DNA of 20,018 bases from Pseudomonadota bacterium (GTDB lineage: Bacteria > Pseudomonadota > Alphaproteobacteria > Rhodospirillales > Casp-alpha2), in contig JADFNT010000002.1 of NCBI GenBank assembly GCA_022563215.1, positions 1 to 20,018 on the forward strand. Direction: 5' to 3'. Numbering within the stretch: position 1 is the first letter of the stretch; each line of letters starts with the position of its first letter. Below, one piece after another: positions 6,922 to 15,709 of the stretch. The translations under genes were made by a program, and so were the position numbers. The notes beneath the pieces are model-generated. The model saw only the letters and a program-made list of their open reading frames with translations. It ran no database searches and had not been told where the DNA came from.

Positions 6922-9900
6922 TCAAGGTGCCGCGGAGTCTAAAATGGCGTCGCTCAATTCCATCAGCCTAGGGCCCAGGGTCCACAACAGAACGGCGTGG
7001 ACCGGCCGGTCGGGATAGATTTCCCGAAGCGCGTTCCGGTAGGCCGCCATCTGGCGAAGGTAGCGGGGATCGACGTCCGATTCGGTTTCCGGCGGCGGCC
7101 GGTTGGTCTTGAAATCAATGACCCATAGGGCCTCTTCGGTGACCCACAGCCGGTCCACCTGCCCCGACAAAACATGGACACCGTCCTCGCTCTTGACGAT
7201 GCCGGTGATCGGCACTTCGGCCAGGCTTCCGGGGCCGAACAGGCCTGCGTGGTCCGGGTGGGTCAGGACGCCCAGGGTCTCGGCCAGGATTTCGTCGCGC
7301 TCGCCGGGGCCTAAGTCATGGACCGGCCGCGACAGATAGGCCAGGCCCTGGGCCTGCCGCTCGCCGGGGGCAAGGTCCGGCAGGCTTTGCAGCAGCCGGT
7401 GGATCAAAAGCCCGCGCTTGAACCGCGCCCCGCCGTCGTCGCCCAGGGGAGAGATCACGCTCGGGTCGTCTTCCGACGGCCTGGACGGCGCCAGCGGCCG
7501 GGACGGTTCCGGCTCGGGCCGGGGCGTCACGAGCGCCCAATCGGGCGGCGATTCCTCATCCGAAGCCAGGGCGGGCGTCTTGCCGCCGTCGGGTTCGGCC
7601 TTTTGCGGGCTTTGGTGGCGCCAGACGGTTTCGCCGGTTTCCAGGGTCACTTCCCGGCCTTTTTTCCGAATCGCCGGTTCCACCAGGTCGTACCAGCACC
7701 CGTCCTTGCGGTTTTGCCCGGTGTGCCAGCCGCAGACGTAAAGCCGGTCGCGGGCCCGGGTCATGGCGACGTAAAGAAGGCGGCGGTATTCCTGTTCGAT
7801 CTTCCGGCGCGCACGTTCGTGCAGGTCCGCCGATATTTTTTCCTCGTCCCGCTTGGACGGGCGCCACAGCAGGAATTCTCCGCTGCCGTCCCCGTTCCCG
7901 CCCTCGGGCTCGGCCCAGTGGATATGGGGATCCATCCTTTCGCCGGGAAGCGTGCAGGTATCGGGCAGGAACACGATGGGCGCCTCCAGGCCCTTGGCGC
8001 CGTGGACGGTCAGCACCCGGACCTCGTCGCGGCCGCTTTCCATCTCGCGCTTGACCTCGGTCTCGCCGGATTCAAGCCAGTGCAGGAAGCCTTCCAGGGA
8101 CGGCTGGTGGTCGCGCTCGAAATCGAGGGCGAGGCTCAGGAACGCGTCGATCGGCTCGCCCGCCTCGGATCCTAAGTGAGCGATAAGGTCCCGCCGCCCG
8201 CCGCCGGAACCCAAAAGACGGGCATAGAACTCGTAAGGGGGGGTCCTGTCGGCGGCGGCGAGAAGGCGGCCGAGGGTTTCCCAGGCGCTGGCGAATTCCG
8301 GTTTTTCGTCCCGGCGCTTCCCGAGGGTCCGCCAGAGGGACTCCTTGCGGCCGTGGGCAAGGCCGAAAAGGGCATCGTCGTTGAATTCGACGAACGGCCC
8401 CTTGAGCACGGTCGCGGTGTTCAGGTCGTCGCCGGGCAGCAGGGCGAAGCGCCCGGCCACCACCAGGTCCATGACCTCCAGGTGGCTCATCCGCTTACGC
8501 CGGTCGCGCCCGGTGACGCCGATGCCCCGGCGCTTGAGCGCCCGGACCATGCCATCGGCGAAGCTGCCGCGGGTGCGGACCAAGATCATGATATCGCCGG
8601 GGGTGACGGGGCGGCCCGCCGATTCCAGGATTTCCCCACTCTCCAGCCAGCCGGCGATCTGATCGGTGATCTTTTCGATCAGCCGCGCTTCCGGGCTTTG
8701 GGTGGACATTTTATCCAACGGCGCGTCCCAGGGCTTAGGCGACGGTGCGTCTTCGGGGCTCAACGCCGGCCACAGTTCGACCACGCCGCCCTGGCCGTCG
8801 CGGATGGTGTGATGGCGGATCGGCTTGGCGTCCCAGGTCAGCCCGTCGGCGGCATCATCGGCGGCGAAAACCTCATCGACGATGGACAAAACCGCCGGGG
8901 CGGAACGGTAGGACAGCTCCAACTCCACCTCCTGCAAACGCCCGCCGGCATCGGCCACGAGGCTGCGGAAATGATCGCGCATGAAGCCGAAATACGCCGG
9001 ATCGGCGTCCTGGAAGCTGTAGATGGACTGCTTCTCGTCGCCGACGGCGAAAACGGTGCGCTTGAGCGGCCTTTCACCCTCGCCGGCGCCTTCGCCGGCA
9101 TAGAAGTCCCCGGCCAGTCTTTTGATCACCTGCCATTGGGCGGGGCTGGTGTCCTGGGCCTCGTCGACAAGAATATGGTCGATGCCGCCGTCGAGCTTGT
9201 AATGGACCCACGACACCCCGTCCCCGCTTGCCAGCAGCTTGCCGGCCTTTTCGATCAGGTCGTCGTAATCGAGCAGGGCGCGGGTCTTCTTGATCGCCTC
9301 ATAGGCGTCGATCAAGGCCATGCCAACGACCAGAAGCGCCGCCGTCGCCTCGGCCAGGACTACCGCTTTCAGGCGGTCCAGCCCCGCCGCCACCCGGTCC
9401 TGTTCGGCCACAAGCGCATTGATGGCCTCCGGGTCTGCCTTCTGTGCCTTTTGGGTGATAAGGGATTTTCGAGGTTTTCCCTCTTGGGTGAGGAAAATTG
9501 GGACGTAGGCCGATTCAAATAATACCGCCCTTGCCGGGGCTTCTTTGTCCAGCCAATCCCTGATTTTGGCGGCCCGGTCTTGGTCGGACGGTGTGCCTTC
9601 GTCGAGCGCCCCGGCGGCACTCGCCAGCGCCTTGCGGTCAAACGCGTCTTCGGCGGCGGCGGCGTCGAGCACGGTGTCCCGGGTGTCGTCGGGTCCCAGG
9701 CCGAGGCCGAGGCGGGTTTCGGCGAGCATCCCTTCGAGGCCGCCGGGCCGGGCCGTGAACTGCCTCAACTTTTGGCGCTCTTTGTCCAGGTCGGCCATGA
9801 GCTTGGAAAAATCCTCGGCGTTGAGCATCCCGGCGATACGGGACAACGCCGCGCCGGCCGGTCCCGCCGCCGCGCCGCCGGATAACAGCCTGTCCCGGGC

Positions 9901-10374
9901 CTCGATGCGGATTTCCCGGGCCCGGCCCTCGTCGAGCACCGAAAAATGCGGCGCCAGTTTGGCTTCCACCGGAAACCGTCCGAGCAGCGATTCCGAAAAC
10001 GAATGGATGGTGCGGATACGCAATCCCTCGGGCGTTTCCAGGGTGGCGGCGAACAGTTTGCGGGCGGTCTCCGTCTCCATTGTAGAGGCCGGTTTCCCCA
10101 ACAGTTTTTTCAGGTCCCTGGCCAGGGCCTTGTCGCCGCCGGCCGCCCAATGGCCGAGCCGCGTGCTCAACCGGGTGGCGACTTCGGCCGCCGCCGCCTT
10201 GGTGTAGGTCAGGCACAGGATCTTTCCGGGCGGCGTGCCGGCCAGCAGCAGCCGCAGAATCCTTTCGATCAGCACATGGGTCTTGCCGGTGCCGGCATTG
10301 GCCGAAACCCAGACCGGCTGGGTCGGGTCGGCGGCGACGACCTGGGCCGCCGTATGGGCCGGTTTTTTGCTCAT
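6922..10374 (-). CDS. addA: Double-strand break repair helicase-nuclease AddA, alphaproteobacterial type
   Basis: The 1150-residue protein is the helicase-nuclease subunit of AddAB, the functional counterpart of RecBCD that resects broken DNA ends for RecA. UvrD-like superfamily 1 motifs appear in order: Walker [10 protein letters not shown] (24-32), [57 protein letters not shown] and [15 protein letters not shown]. The C-terminal RecB-type nuclease has GQVDRL (Asp1074), VIDFKT (Asp1087, Lys1089) and YLRQMAAY (Gln1108, Tyr1112), so both activities look intact. I chose ATG 10372-10374, giving [11 protein letters not shown]. The upstream open frame to 10506 overlaps addB in another phase. The start overlaps the addB stop as ATGA, indicating coupled synthesis of the two subunits. 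Confidence 0.96.
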   Translation of the reverse strand: MSKKPAHTAAQVVAADPTQPVWVSANAGTGKTHVLIERILRLLLAGTPPGKILCLTYTKAAAAEVATRLSTRLGHWAAGGDKALARDLKKLLGKPASTMETETARKLFAATLETPEGLRIRTIHSFSESLLGRFPVEAKLAPHFSVLDEGRAREIRIEARDRLLSGGAAAGPAGAALSRIAGMLNAEDFSKLMADLDKERQKLRQFTARPGGLEGMLAETRLGLGLGPDDTRDTVLDAAAAEDAFDRKALASAAGALDEGTPSDQDRAAKIRDWLDKEAPARAVLFESAYVPIFLTQEGKPRKSLITQKAQKADPEAINALVAEQDRVAAGLDRLKAVVLAEATAALLVVGMALIDAYEAIKKTRALLDYDDLIEKAGKLLASGDGVSWVHYKLDGGIDHILVDEAQDTSPAQWQVIKRLAGDFYAGEGAGEGERPLKRTVFAVGDEKQSIYSFQDADPAYFGFMRDHFRSLVADAGGRLQEVELELSYRSAPAVLSIVDEVFAADDAADGLTWDAKPIRHHTIRDGQGGVVELWPALSPEDAPSPKPWDAPLDKMSTQSPEARLIEKITDQIAGWLESGEILESAGRPVTPGDIMILVRTRGSFADGMVRALKRRGIGVTGRDRRKRMSHLEVMDLVVAGRFALLPGDDLNTATVLKGPFVEFNDDALFGLAHGRKESLWRTLGKRRDEKPEFASAWETLGRLLAAADRTPPYEFYARLLGSGGGRRDLIAHLGSEAGEPIDAFLSLALDFERDHQPSLEGFLHWLESGETEVKREMESGRDEVRVLTVHGAKGLEAPIVFLPDTCTLPGERMDPHIHWAEPEGGNGDGSGEFLLWRPSKRDEEKISADLHERARRKIEQEYRRLLYVAMTRARDRLYVCGWHTGQNRKDGCWYDLVEPAIRKKGREVTLETGETVWRHQSPQKAEPDGGKTPALASDEESPPDWALVTPRPEPEPSRPLAPSRPSEDDPSVISPLGDDGGARFKRGLLIHRLLQSLPDLAPGERQAQGLAYLSRPVHDLGPGERDEILAETLGVLTHPDHAGLFGPGSLAEVPITGIVKSEDGVHVLSGQVDRLWVTEEALWVIDFKTNRPPPETESDVDPRYLRQMAAYRNALREIYPDRPVHAVLLWTLGPRLMELSDAILDSAAP

Positions 10375-13300
10375 CTGCCGGTCTCCCCGCCGCCGCGCCA
10401 TTCCTTGACCCGCGCCAGATGGTCGTAATCGCCGTAGTGTTCCAGGAACATCACCCGGGGGCTGGAAAGATAGGGCGTCTTGGGATCGTCGAATTCGCGC
10501 ACCCATTTCGTCAACCCGGCCACCGCGCCGTCGGCGACCTCAGTGACGTCCAGTTTGAGGACCTTTTCCTTGCCCGGCTCGCGGCCGCCGGGAAGCTCCA
10601 GGTAGACGAGCTGCGCCACCGGGCCGGCGTCGACGCCGTCGAACCCGCCTTGGGCGGCGATCGCCGCTTCGAGCGGCAATTGCGGCGAGAAGAACGTTTC
10701 CACCTGTTTGACGGACGGTGCCTGCCCGGTCTTGTAGTCGATGATTGCCAGGCCGACGTCGGTGCGGAAATCGATGCGGTCGGCCCGCGCCGTCAGTTGG
10801 AACGGCCCGGCGGCGCCTTTTATCGTTAACCGGCCCAGGACCTCGGTGGCCTGGGTGCTGAACCCGGCCTGGCGGCGGCGGCGCTCGTAATCCACGTACC
10901 AGCGGGCGACGCGCTCGAAGCGGGGCCACCAGAAGGCTTCGACGCCGGGATGGGCCAGGTTTTCGTCGAAGACACCGCGGCCGATCTCAAGCAACCGCCT
11001 CAGGGCGTCATCGGGAAGATCGCCGGGGTGGGCCTTCTGGAAACGGTCCAGCGCCTCGTGGACGATGATGCCGCGCTCCATCGGTCCCGGCTCGGCGTCG
11101 AGGGGCTCCAGCGGCCTTAGCTTCAGGATTTCACGGGCGTAGATGGCATAGGGGTCGCGGACCCAGGTCTCGATGCGGGTGACGGAAAGCTCCCTCGGGC
11201 GGTCCTTGACCGGCGGCGCCGGGCGCGGTTCCGACACCTGGCGGCTTTCGGCGGGCCGGTCCAGGGCTTCCGCCCACGCCAGCCAGGGCTCGGCGGCGGC
11301 GAAAGGATTTTCGTCGCCTTTCTTCATCCCTAGCCGCTCCAGAAGGTTGTCGAGCCTGAGCAGCCAAGGCGAGGCCACCTGGGGGGTGCCGTCGACCCGC
11401 GTCGCCCGAGTCAGAACCACCCGCGGCGCGGCGAAGGCCTGGGCGAAATCGTGCGCCGTCTGGCCGCTGCGCCGTTCCGGCGCAGGCAGGCCGAAATCCT
11501 TCAGCATCGGGCGGCTCATCCACGGGCTTGGCTTGGCCTCGGGCGGCCAGGTGGCTTCGTTGAGGCCGCCCAGGATCATCACGTCGGCCTGCTGCATCCG
11601 CGCTTCCAGCAGGCCCCAGATATGCAGCCGCGGGTGGCGGCCGTAGCGGGGCCGGACAGGGATACCGGCCATCAGGGTTTCGAGCAGCGCCGGATAATCG
11701 GCGCCGGTGACGGCATCGAGAACGTCTCCCGCGTTGAGCAACTCGTTGACGAAACCGGCCGCCGCCTCGCCGGCGTCCCCGGCCCACAGGCGCTCGGAGC
11801 CTTGCCTCTGGTCGCCGGCGGCCAGGGCCTCGGCCATGGCCACGTGGGCGCGGAGCAGGTCCGGGAACGGCACCGGTTTTCCGGCCATCAGCCCGGCCAG
11901 GGGGGCGATCACGGCTTCCAGGCAATCAAGCAGAGCCTTCAGATCGGTTTGGATTTTTTTCGGCAGTTTCTTTTTGGTCTTCAGCGCCAACCTCAGCCCT
12001 TTGAACCCGGGCGCCGGGCGCGGGCCGCGCAAAAGCTCGACTTCCAGGGTTCTAACCCGGTCGCGGAACGCGCCCGCCTTCATTCCGCCTGCCGCCAGCG
12101 GATGCTTGAGCGCCGCCAGCAACGCCACCGGCGCCAAGCCGTCGTCGGCCATCCTCGCGGTCAGGCGCAGGAACGCCCCGGGCGGGGTCTGGGCCAGGGG
12201 CAGCCCGGCGGAATCGTCGACGTCGATGCCCCAGCGGGCCAGCTCCGCCGCCACCCGGCGGGCCAGGCCCCGGTCCGGCGTCACCAGGGCGGCGGTCTTT
12301 TCCTCGTCCTCGAGGGCGCGGCGCATGACCAGGGCGATGACGGCCGCCTCTTCCCGGGGGCCGGGGCAATCGATGCGGGTAATCCCCGCCACCGCCGCCT
12401 TGATGTCCTTGGCGTTAAGGCTTGGCGCCTCGAAGCCGGCCGGGGTCAGGGCGGCGTTGATCAGCCGCGCCGGGGCCGAGGGCCCGGCCGGGGCGCCGGG
12501 GGCGTCCCAAGGCTCGACGTCTTGGCGCTCGACGCCGAGGCGGGCCAGCAACTGCGCCATGCCGAACTGCGGGTGGCCATACTGGGGATGGGGAGCCTCC
12601 AGCGCCGCCCAGGCTTCCGGCGACGCCTCCAAATCGAGACCGGGCAGCACCACCGCGCCTTGCGGCAACCCGGCGATCACCGCCAGCAGGTCGGCGGTGG
12701 CGGGGATGGAGCCGGTGGAGCCGGCGGCGATGACCGGATCGGCGGGCGGATTTTCCGTCCACGCCCGCACCTGAGCGTCGAACAGCCGGTTGCGGCGCTC
12801 GGCGGCGTCCAGCGCCCCCTCGGCCGCCAGCACGGCGGGCCATTGTTCGGTCAGCACGTGCAAGAATTCCAGCGTCTGCTGCCAGTGTTCGGCGAAGGCG
12901 TCGGGAACCAGCCCGTCGAGCCCGTCGAATGTCAGCCGCTCGGTGTGGACCTGATCCAGAAGCCGGGCCAGCTCAAGGCCTAAATGGGCGGCCTGGTCGG
13001 GACTATGGCCGCCGGGGCCGGCGATCACCAGCCGCGTCAACAGCAACTGGCGCTTCAGACCCGACAGGGCGGGTTCGACGCCGAGGGCGCCGCCAGGATC
13101 GCTGCTGCTCTCGAAACCGCCGGCGAAAAGGATTTCGTCCTCGTCGAGGTCGCCGAGGGCAAGCGTGCGCGGCAGCAGCATCGCCCGGCCATCGCTCTGG
13201 CGCAGGAAGGCTTCGGCCAGGCTGCGCCGGGCGCGCCGGGTCGGCACCAGGACCGTGACGCGGGCCAGCGCCGCCGGATCGCCGTCGACCCGGTCGAGGA

Positions 13301-13409
13301 TTCCGGCCGCCAGGATGTTGACGAAAGAGGGTCCCGCCGGAATGGTGAAGACCTGAGGTTTTCGGGGGGGTGATTTCTTGGGCGTTTTTTTCCGCGGTGG
13401 GGGGCTCAT
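10371..13409 (-). CDS. addB: Double-strand break repair protein AddB, alphaproteobacterial type
   Basis: The 1012-residue protein is the partner of AddA. The N-terminal region begins with a basic Lys/Pro-rich stretch and then FTIPAGPSFVNILAAG, where an intact Walker A would be expected; the glycine-lysine-threonine is missing, as in alphaproteobacterial AddB. The C-terminal nuclease is preserved: LTARADRID (Asp877), IIDYKTG (Asp891, Lys893) and SPQLPLEAA. The four cysteines that hold an iron-sulfur cluster in Firmicutes AddB are absent; I see no Cys in the whole C-terminal domain. The start is ATG 13407-13409, with GGAAAG just upstream. The frame extends to 13505 but would overlap the preceding gene. 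The gap to murU is 11 bases. Confidence 0.94.
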   Translation of the reverse strand: MSPPPRKKTPKKSPPRKPQVFTIPAGPSFVNILAAGILDRVDGDPAALARVTVLVPTRRARRSLAEAFLRQSDGRAMLLPRTLALGDLDEDEILFAGGFESSSDPGGALGVEPALSGLKRQLLLTRLVIAGPGGHSPDQAAHLGLELARLLDQVHTERLTFDGLDGLVPDAFAEHWQQTLEFLHVLTEQWPAVLAAEGALDAAERRNRLFDAQVRAWTENPPADPVIAAGSTGSIPATADLLAVIAGLPQGAVVLPGLDLEASPEAWAALEAPHPQYGHPQFGMAQLLARLGVERQDVEPWDAPGAPAGPSAPARLINAALTPAGFEAPSLNAKDIKAAVAGITRIDCPGPREEAAVIALVMRRALEDEEKTAALVTPDRGLARRVAAELARWGIDVDDSAGLPLAQTPPGAFLRLTARMADDGLAPVALLAALKHPLAAGGMKAGAFRDRVRTLEVELLRGPRPAPGFKGLRLALKTKKKLPKKIQTDLKALLDCLEAVIAPLAGLMAGKPVPFPDLLRAHVAMAEALAAGDQRQGSERLWAGDAGEAAAGFVNELLNAGDVLDAVTGADYPALLETLMAGIPVRPRYGRHPRLHIWGLLEARMQQADVMILGGLNEATWPPEAKPSPWMSRPMLKDFGLPAPERRSGQTAHDFAQAFAAPRVVLTRATRVDGTPQVASPWLLRLDNLLERLGMKKGDENPFAAAEPWLAWAEALDRPAESRQVSEPRPAPPVKDRPRELSVTRIETWVRDPYAIYAREILKLRPLEPLDAEPGPMERGIIVHEALDRFQKAHPGDLPDDALRRLLEIGRGVFDENLAHPGVEAFWWPRFERVARWYVDYERRRRQAGFSTQATEVLGRLTIKGAAGPFQLTARADRIDFRTDVGLAIIDYKTGQAPSVKQVETFFSPQLPLEAAIAAQGGFDGVDAGPVAQLVYLELPGGREPGKEKVLKLDVTEVADGAVAGLTKWVREFDDPKTPYLSSPRVMFLEHYGDYDHLARVKEWRGGGETGR

Positions 13410-13420
13410 TCTTTCCGGCC

Positions 13421-14158
13421 TCAGCGGTGCGTGGTGCCGGCGTAGCGCAGGTGCATGTAGGTTTCGGCTTCTTGCAGTCCCTCCAGGGTGCCGACGTGGA
13501 ACCATTCGCCGTCGTGGACGACGCCGTAAAGGCGCCCCGCCTCGATCGCCTGGTCATAGAGGCGGTTGAGGGAAAACGCCCCCTTGGGCGAGCCCTTGAA
13601 CAGCCGCGGGTGCAGAATCTGGATGCCGGTGAACAGCCACGGCGAGACTTCGGCTTCCAGCTTGCGTTCCAGGAGCCCGTCGCCGGCGGCGCGGAAATCA
13701 CCCTGCCCCGTATAGCCATAGGCCTCGACGGTGGAATGGAGCAGCAACAACCCGTCCATCTTGGCGTCGTCCCAGGTATCAGCCAGCCGCCCGAGAGCGT
13801 CTAAAGGCCCGTTGAGCCAGAAAGCGTCGGCGTTGACGGTGAAGAACGGCCCGTCACCAAGCAGCGCCAGGGCGTTGGCGATGCCGCCGCCGGTTTCCAA
13901 CAGCTTTTTTTCCGGTGATAGCCTGATCGCCGGCGAGGTCCGGTCCTTCAGGTGGGCCTCCACCTGATCGGCCAGGTGATGGGTGTTGACGACGGCGTCG
14001 GTGACTCCGGCGGCTTGCAGCCGGTCAAGGGCATGGTCGATGAGGGCGCGGCCGTCGACCTCGATCAGGGGCTTGGGTAGGGTGTCGGTGACGGGCCTCA
14101 TGCGGGTGCCGAGGCCGGCGGCCAGGACCATGGCTTGGTCGAGCGTTTTCTTGGCCAT
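13421..14158 (-). CDS. murU: N-acetylmuramate alpha-1-phosphate uridylyltransferase (MurU-like)
   Basis: The 245-residue nucleotidyltransferase has the sugar-nucleotide signature LAAGLGTRMRP (12-22) followed by KP (Lys29), ETGGGI at 88-93 and a probable metal-binding NADAF (Asp111). It lies directly after an AmgK-like kinase with a 5-base gap. That pairing is the basis for MurU: AmgK makes MurNAc-1-phosphate, and MurU transfers UMP from UTP to give UDP-MurNAc, feeding recycled cell-wall sugar back into peptidoglycan synthesis past the MurA step that fosfomycin blocks. Glucose- or mannose-1-phosphate nucleotidyltransferase is the alternative from the fold alone. The GGAG at the end of amgK provides the ribosome binding site. 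Confidence 0.87.
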   Translation of the reverse strand: MAKKTLDQAMVLAAGLGTRMRPVTDTLPKPLIEVDGRALIDHALDRLQAAGVTDAVVNTHHLADQVEAHLKDRTSPAIRLSPEKKLLETGGGIANALALLGDGPFFTVNADAFWLNGPLDALGRLADTWDDAKMDGLLLLHSTVEAYGYTGQGDFRAAGDGLLERKLEAEVSPWLFTGIQILHPRLFKGSPKGAFSLNRLYDQAIEAGRLYGVVHDGEWFHVGTLEGLQEAETYMHLRYAGTTHR

Positions 14159-14163
14159 CGTCT

Positions 14164-15189
14164 TCAGGCTCCGGCCGCCGGGCAGGGCGGGATTGTCCTT
14201 TTATCGGCCGGCACGTGGGCCTCGAACCATTTTGCCACCGGGGCCAGGACGGGGTGTTCGAGCGCCGCTTCGAGCAGCCGCCACACCCGGGGGATATGGA
14301 CCAGGTAATCGGGCTTGGCGTCGCGGACGCACAGCCGGGTGAAGATGCCGATGACCTTGGCGTGGCGCTGGGCGGCGAGGACCCGGAACGCGGCCTCGAA
14401 AGCATCCCGGTCGAGGTCGGGGAAGGCGGCGAAATAGCGCTCGCGCATGGCTTGGCGGAGCCCCTGGTCGATGTCGCGCCGGGCGTCTTCCAACAGCGAC
14501 ATCAGGTCATAGGCCCCCGGCCCCCGGACCGCGTCTTGGAAATCGAGCAGCCCGCAGCGCGATACGCCGTCGCGGCCGCCGAGCAGCATCAGATTATCGG
14601 CGTGATAATCGCGGAGCACCAGGGTTTCGGGGCCGGTGCGGACGGCGGGAAAAACCTCGAGCCAGGCGTCTTTATATTCGCCAAGGACGTTATCACCAGG
14701 CGGTTCGCCGAACACCGCCGGCCATGTCCAGTCGATGAGCAGCGACGCCTCTTCCAGGAGCTTGTCGTCGTCGTAATCCTCCAGCCCCGGCGCCACGACG
14801 CGCTCGGGATCGATCCGGTGCAGCTCGATCAGCACATCGACGGCAAGCTCGTAAAGACCGGCTTCGGCCGCGCCGCCGTTGTCTCCGTCGAGGACCCGGG
14901 CATAGGTCTCGTCGCCCAGGTCCTCGAGCAGCAACAGGCCGTTTTCCCGGTCCTTGGCGAAAATATCCGGGGCGCTGAAGCCGAGGGATTTCAGGTGCCG
15001 GGCGACGGCGACGAAGGCATCGACGTCCTCTTCGGGCGGCGGCGCGTCCATCAGCACCGCGCCCCGGTCGCCCAGGGTCAGCCGTTCGTAACGCCGGAAC
15101 GACGCGTCGCCGGCCAGCGCCGTCCTCCGGGCGCCGTCCCAGCCCTTGGCGGCGAGGAAGGAATCGATCAATTCGGCGCGCTCAGTCAT
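14164..15189 (-). CDS. amgK: N-acetylmuramate/N-acetylglucosamine anomeric kinase (AmgK-like aminoglycoside-phosphotransferase fold)
   Basis: The 341-residue kinase belongs to the APH/choline kinase fold. Catalytic-loop residues are in VLRDYHADNLM (Asp194, Asn199), and the metal-binding Asp216 is in LLDFQDAVRGPGAYDLMSLL, a wording typical of AmgK rather than drug-modifying enzymes. It would phosphorylate the anomeric hydroxyl of MurNAc and GlcNAc from peptidoglycan turnover. I chose ATG 15187-15189 (MTERAELIDSF), seven codons inside the longest frame. It overlaps the tsaE stop by eight bases, which suggests coupled translation. The adjacent murU supports the function. Automatic annotation may label it an aminoglycoside phosphotransferase; nothing here indicates antibiotic resistance through drug phosphorylation. 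Confidence 0.87.
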   Translation of the reverse strand: MTERAELIDSFLAAKGWDGARRTALAGDASFRRYERLTLGDRGAVLMDAPPPEEDVDAFVAVARHLKSLGFSAPDIFAKDRENGLLLLEDLGDETYARVLDGDNGGAAEAGLYELAVDVLIELHRIDPERVVAPGLEDYDDDKLLEEASLLIDWTWPAVFGEPPGDNVLGEYKDAWLEVFPAVRTGPETLVLRDYHADNLMLLGGRDGVSRCGLLDFQDAVRGPGAYDLMSLLEDARRDIDQGLRQAMRERYFAAFPDLDRDAFEAAFRVLAAQRHAKVIGIFTRLCVRDAKPDYLVHIPRVWRLLEAALEHPVLAPVAKWFEAHVPADKRTIPPCPAAGA

Positions 15190-15709
15190 CGCCCGTGACC
15201 TCCGGGCCAAGGGTTTCCAGGCGCGCCTTCCATGACCCGTGCCCGGCCAGCGAGGCGAGCCGGGAATCGGGGCTCGGTCCCTGGTCCAGGAAAACCTCGA
15301 GCCGGTCCTCCGGCAGGCGGGCGCCGAGGCGGTCCGGCCACTCGATCAGGGAAATTCCTTCGGCGAAGGCGTCGTCCATGCCCAGCTCCGCCGTTTCGTC
15401 CGCGTTCTCGATCCGGAACAGATCGAAATGATAAACCGGGATGGCCCCCTCTGCGTTCGGAAATTCATACCCCTGGACGAGGGTAAAGGTGGGGCTCGGG
15501 ACTTCCTCGGGTGTTCGGGTGCGGGCGTTGATGAAGGCGCGGGCGAAGACGGTCTTGCCGCTGCCCAAGGGGCCGGAAAGGGCGAAAACGTCGCCCCGTT
15601 GGGCCCGGGCCGAGACCTTGGCGGCGAGGGCGGCCGTCGCCGCCTCGTCGGCGAGTTCGACCCTGATCGGCGTTTTCCCCGTATCGTCCATGTCAGGTTT
15701 GTTGTTCAC
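15182..15709 (-). CDS. tsaE: tRNA threonylcarbamoyladenosine biosynthesis ATPase TsaE
   Basis: The 175-residue P-loop protein works with TsaB and TsaD to place the t6A modification at A37 of ANN-decoding tRNAs. Its ATPase activity resets the complex. The Walker A motif is GPLGSGKT (46-53). Conserved segments SPTFTLVQGYE, YHFDLFRI and LIEWPDRLG follow in the family order. I chose GTG 15709, whose first base overlaps the last base of the upstream kinase stop (TAGTG) and which has GAGGAC five bases away. The internal ATG at 15691 lacks a binding site. The N-terminus is slightly longer than the core family. Confidence 0.94.
   Translation of the reverse strand: MNNKPDMDDTGKTPIRVELADEAATAALAAKVSARAQRGDVFALSGPLGSGKTVFARAFINARTRTPEEVPSPTFTLVQGYEFPNAEGAIPVYHFDLFRIENADETAELGMDDAFAEGISLIEWPDRLGARLPEDRLEVFLDQGPSPDSRLASLAGHGSWKARLETLGPEVTGDD

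Noticed and set aside
8176..9522. 448-codon open frame on the + strand inside addA
   Set aside because: It is antisense to helicase motifs conserved in addA and has no ribosome binding site or recognisable family.
11451..12983. 510-codon open frame on the + strand inside addB
   Set aside because: It is a codon-bias shadow of addB with low-complexity Gln/Gly/Arg sequence.
14164..15189. AmgK-like kinase as an aminoglycoside resistance gene
   Set aside because: The fold is shared, but the motif wording, operon with murU and core-genome context point to sugar recycling.
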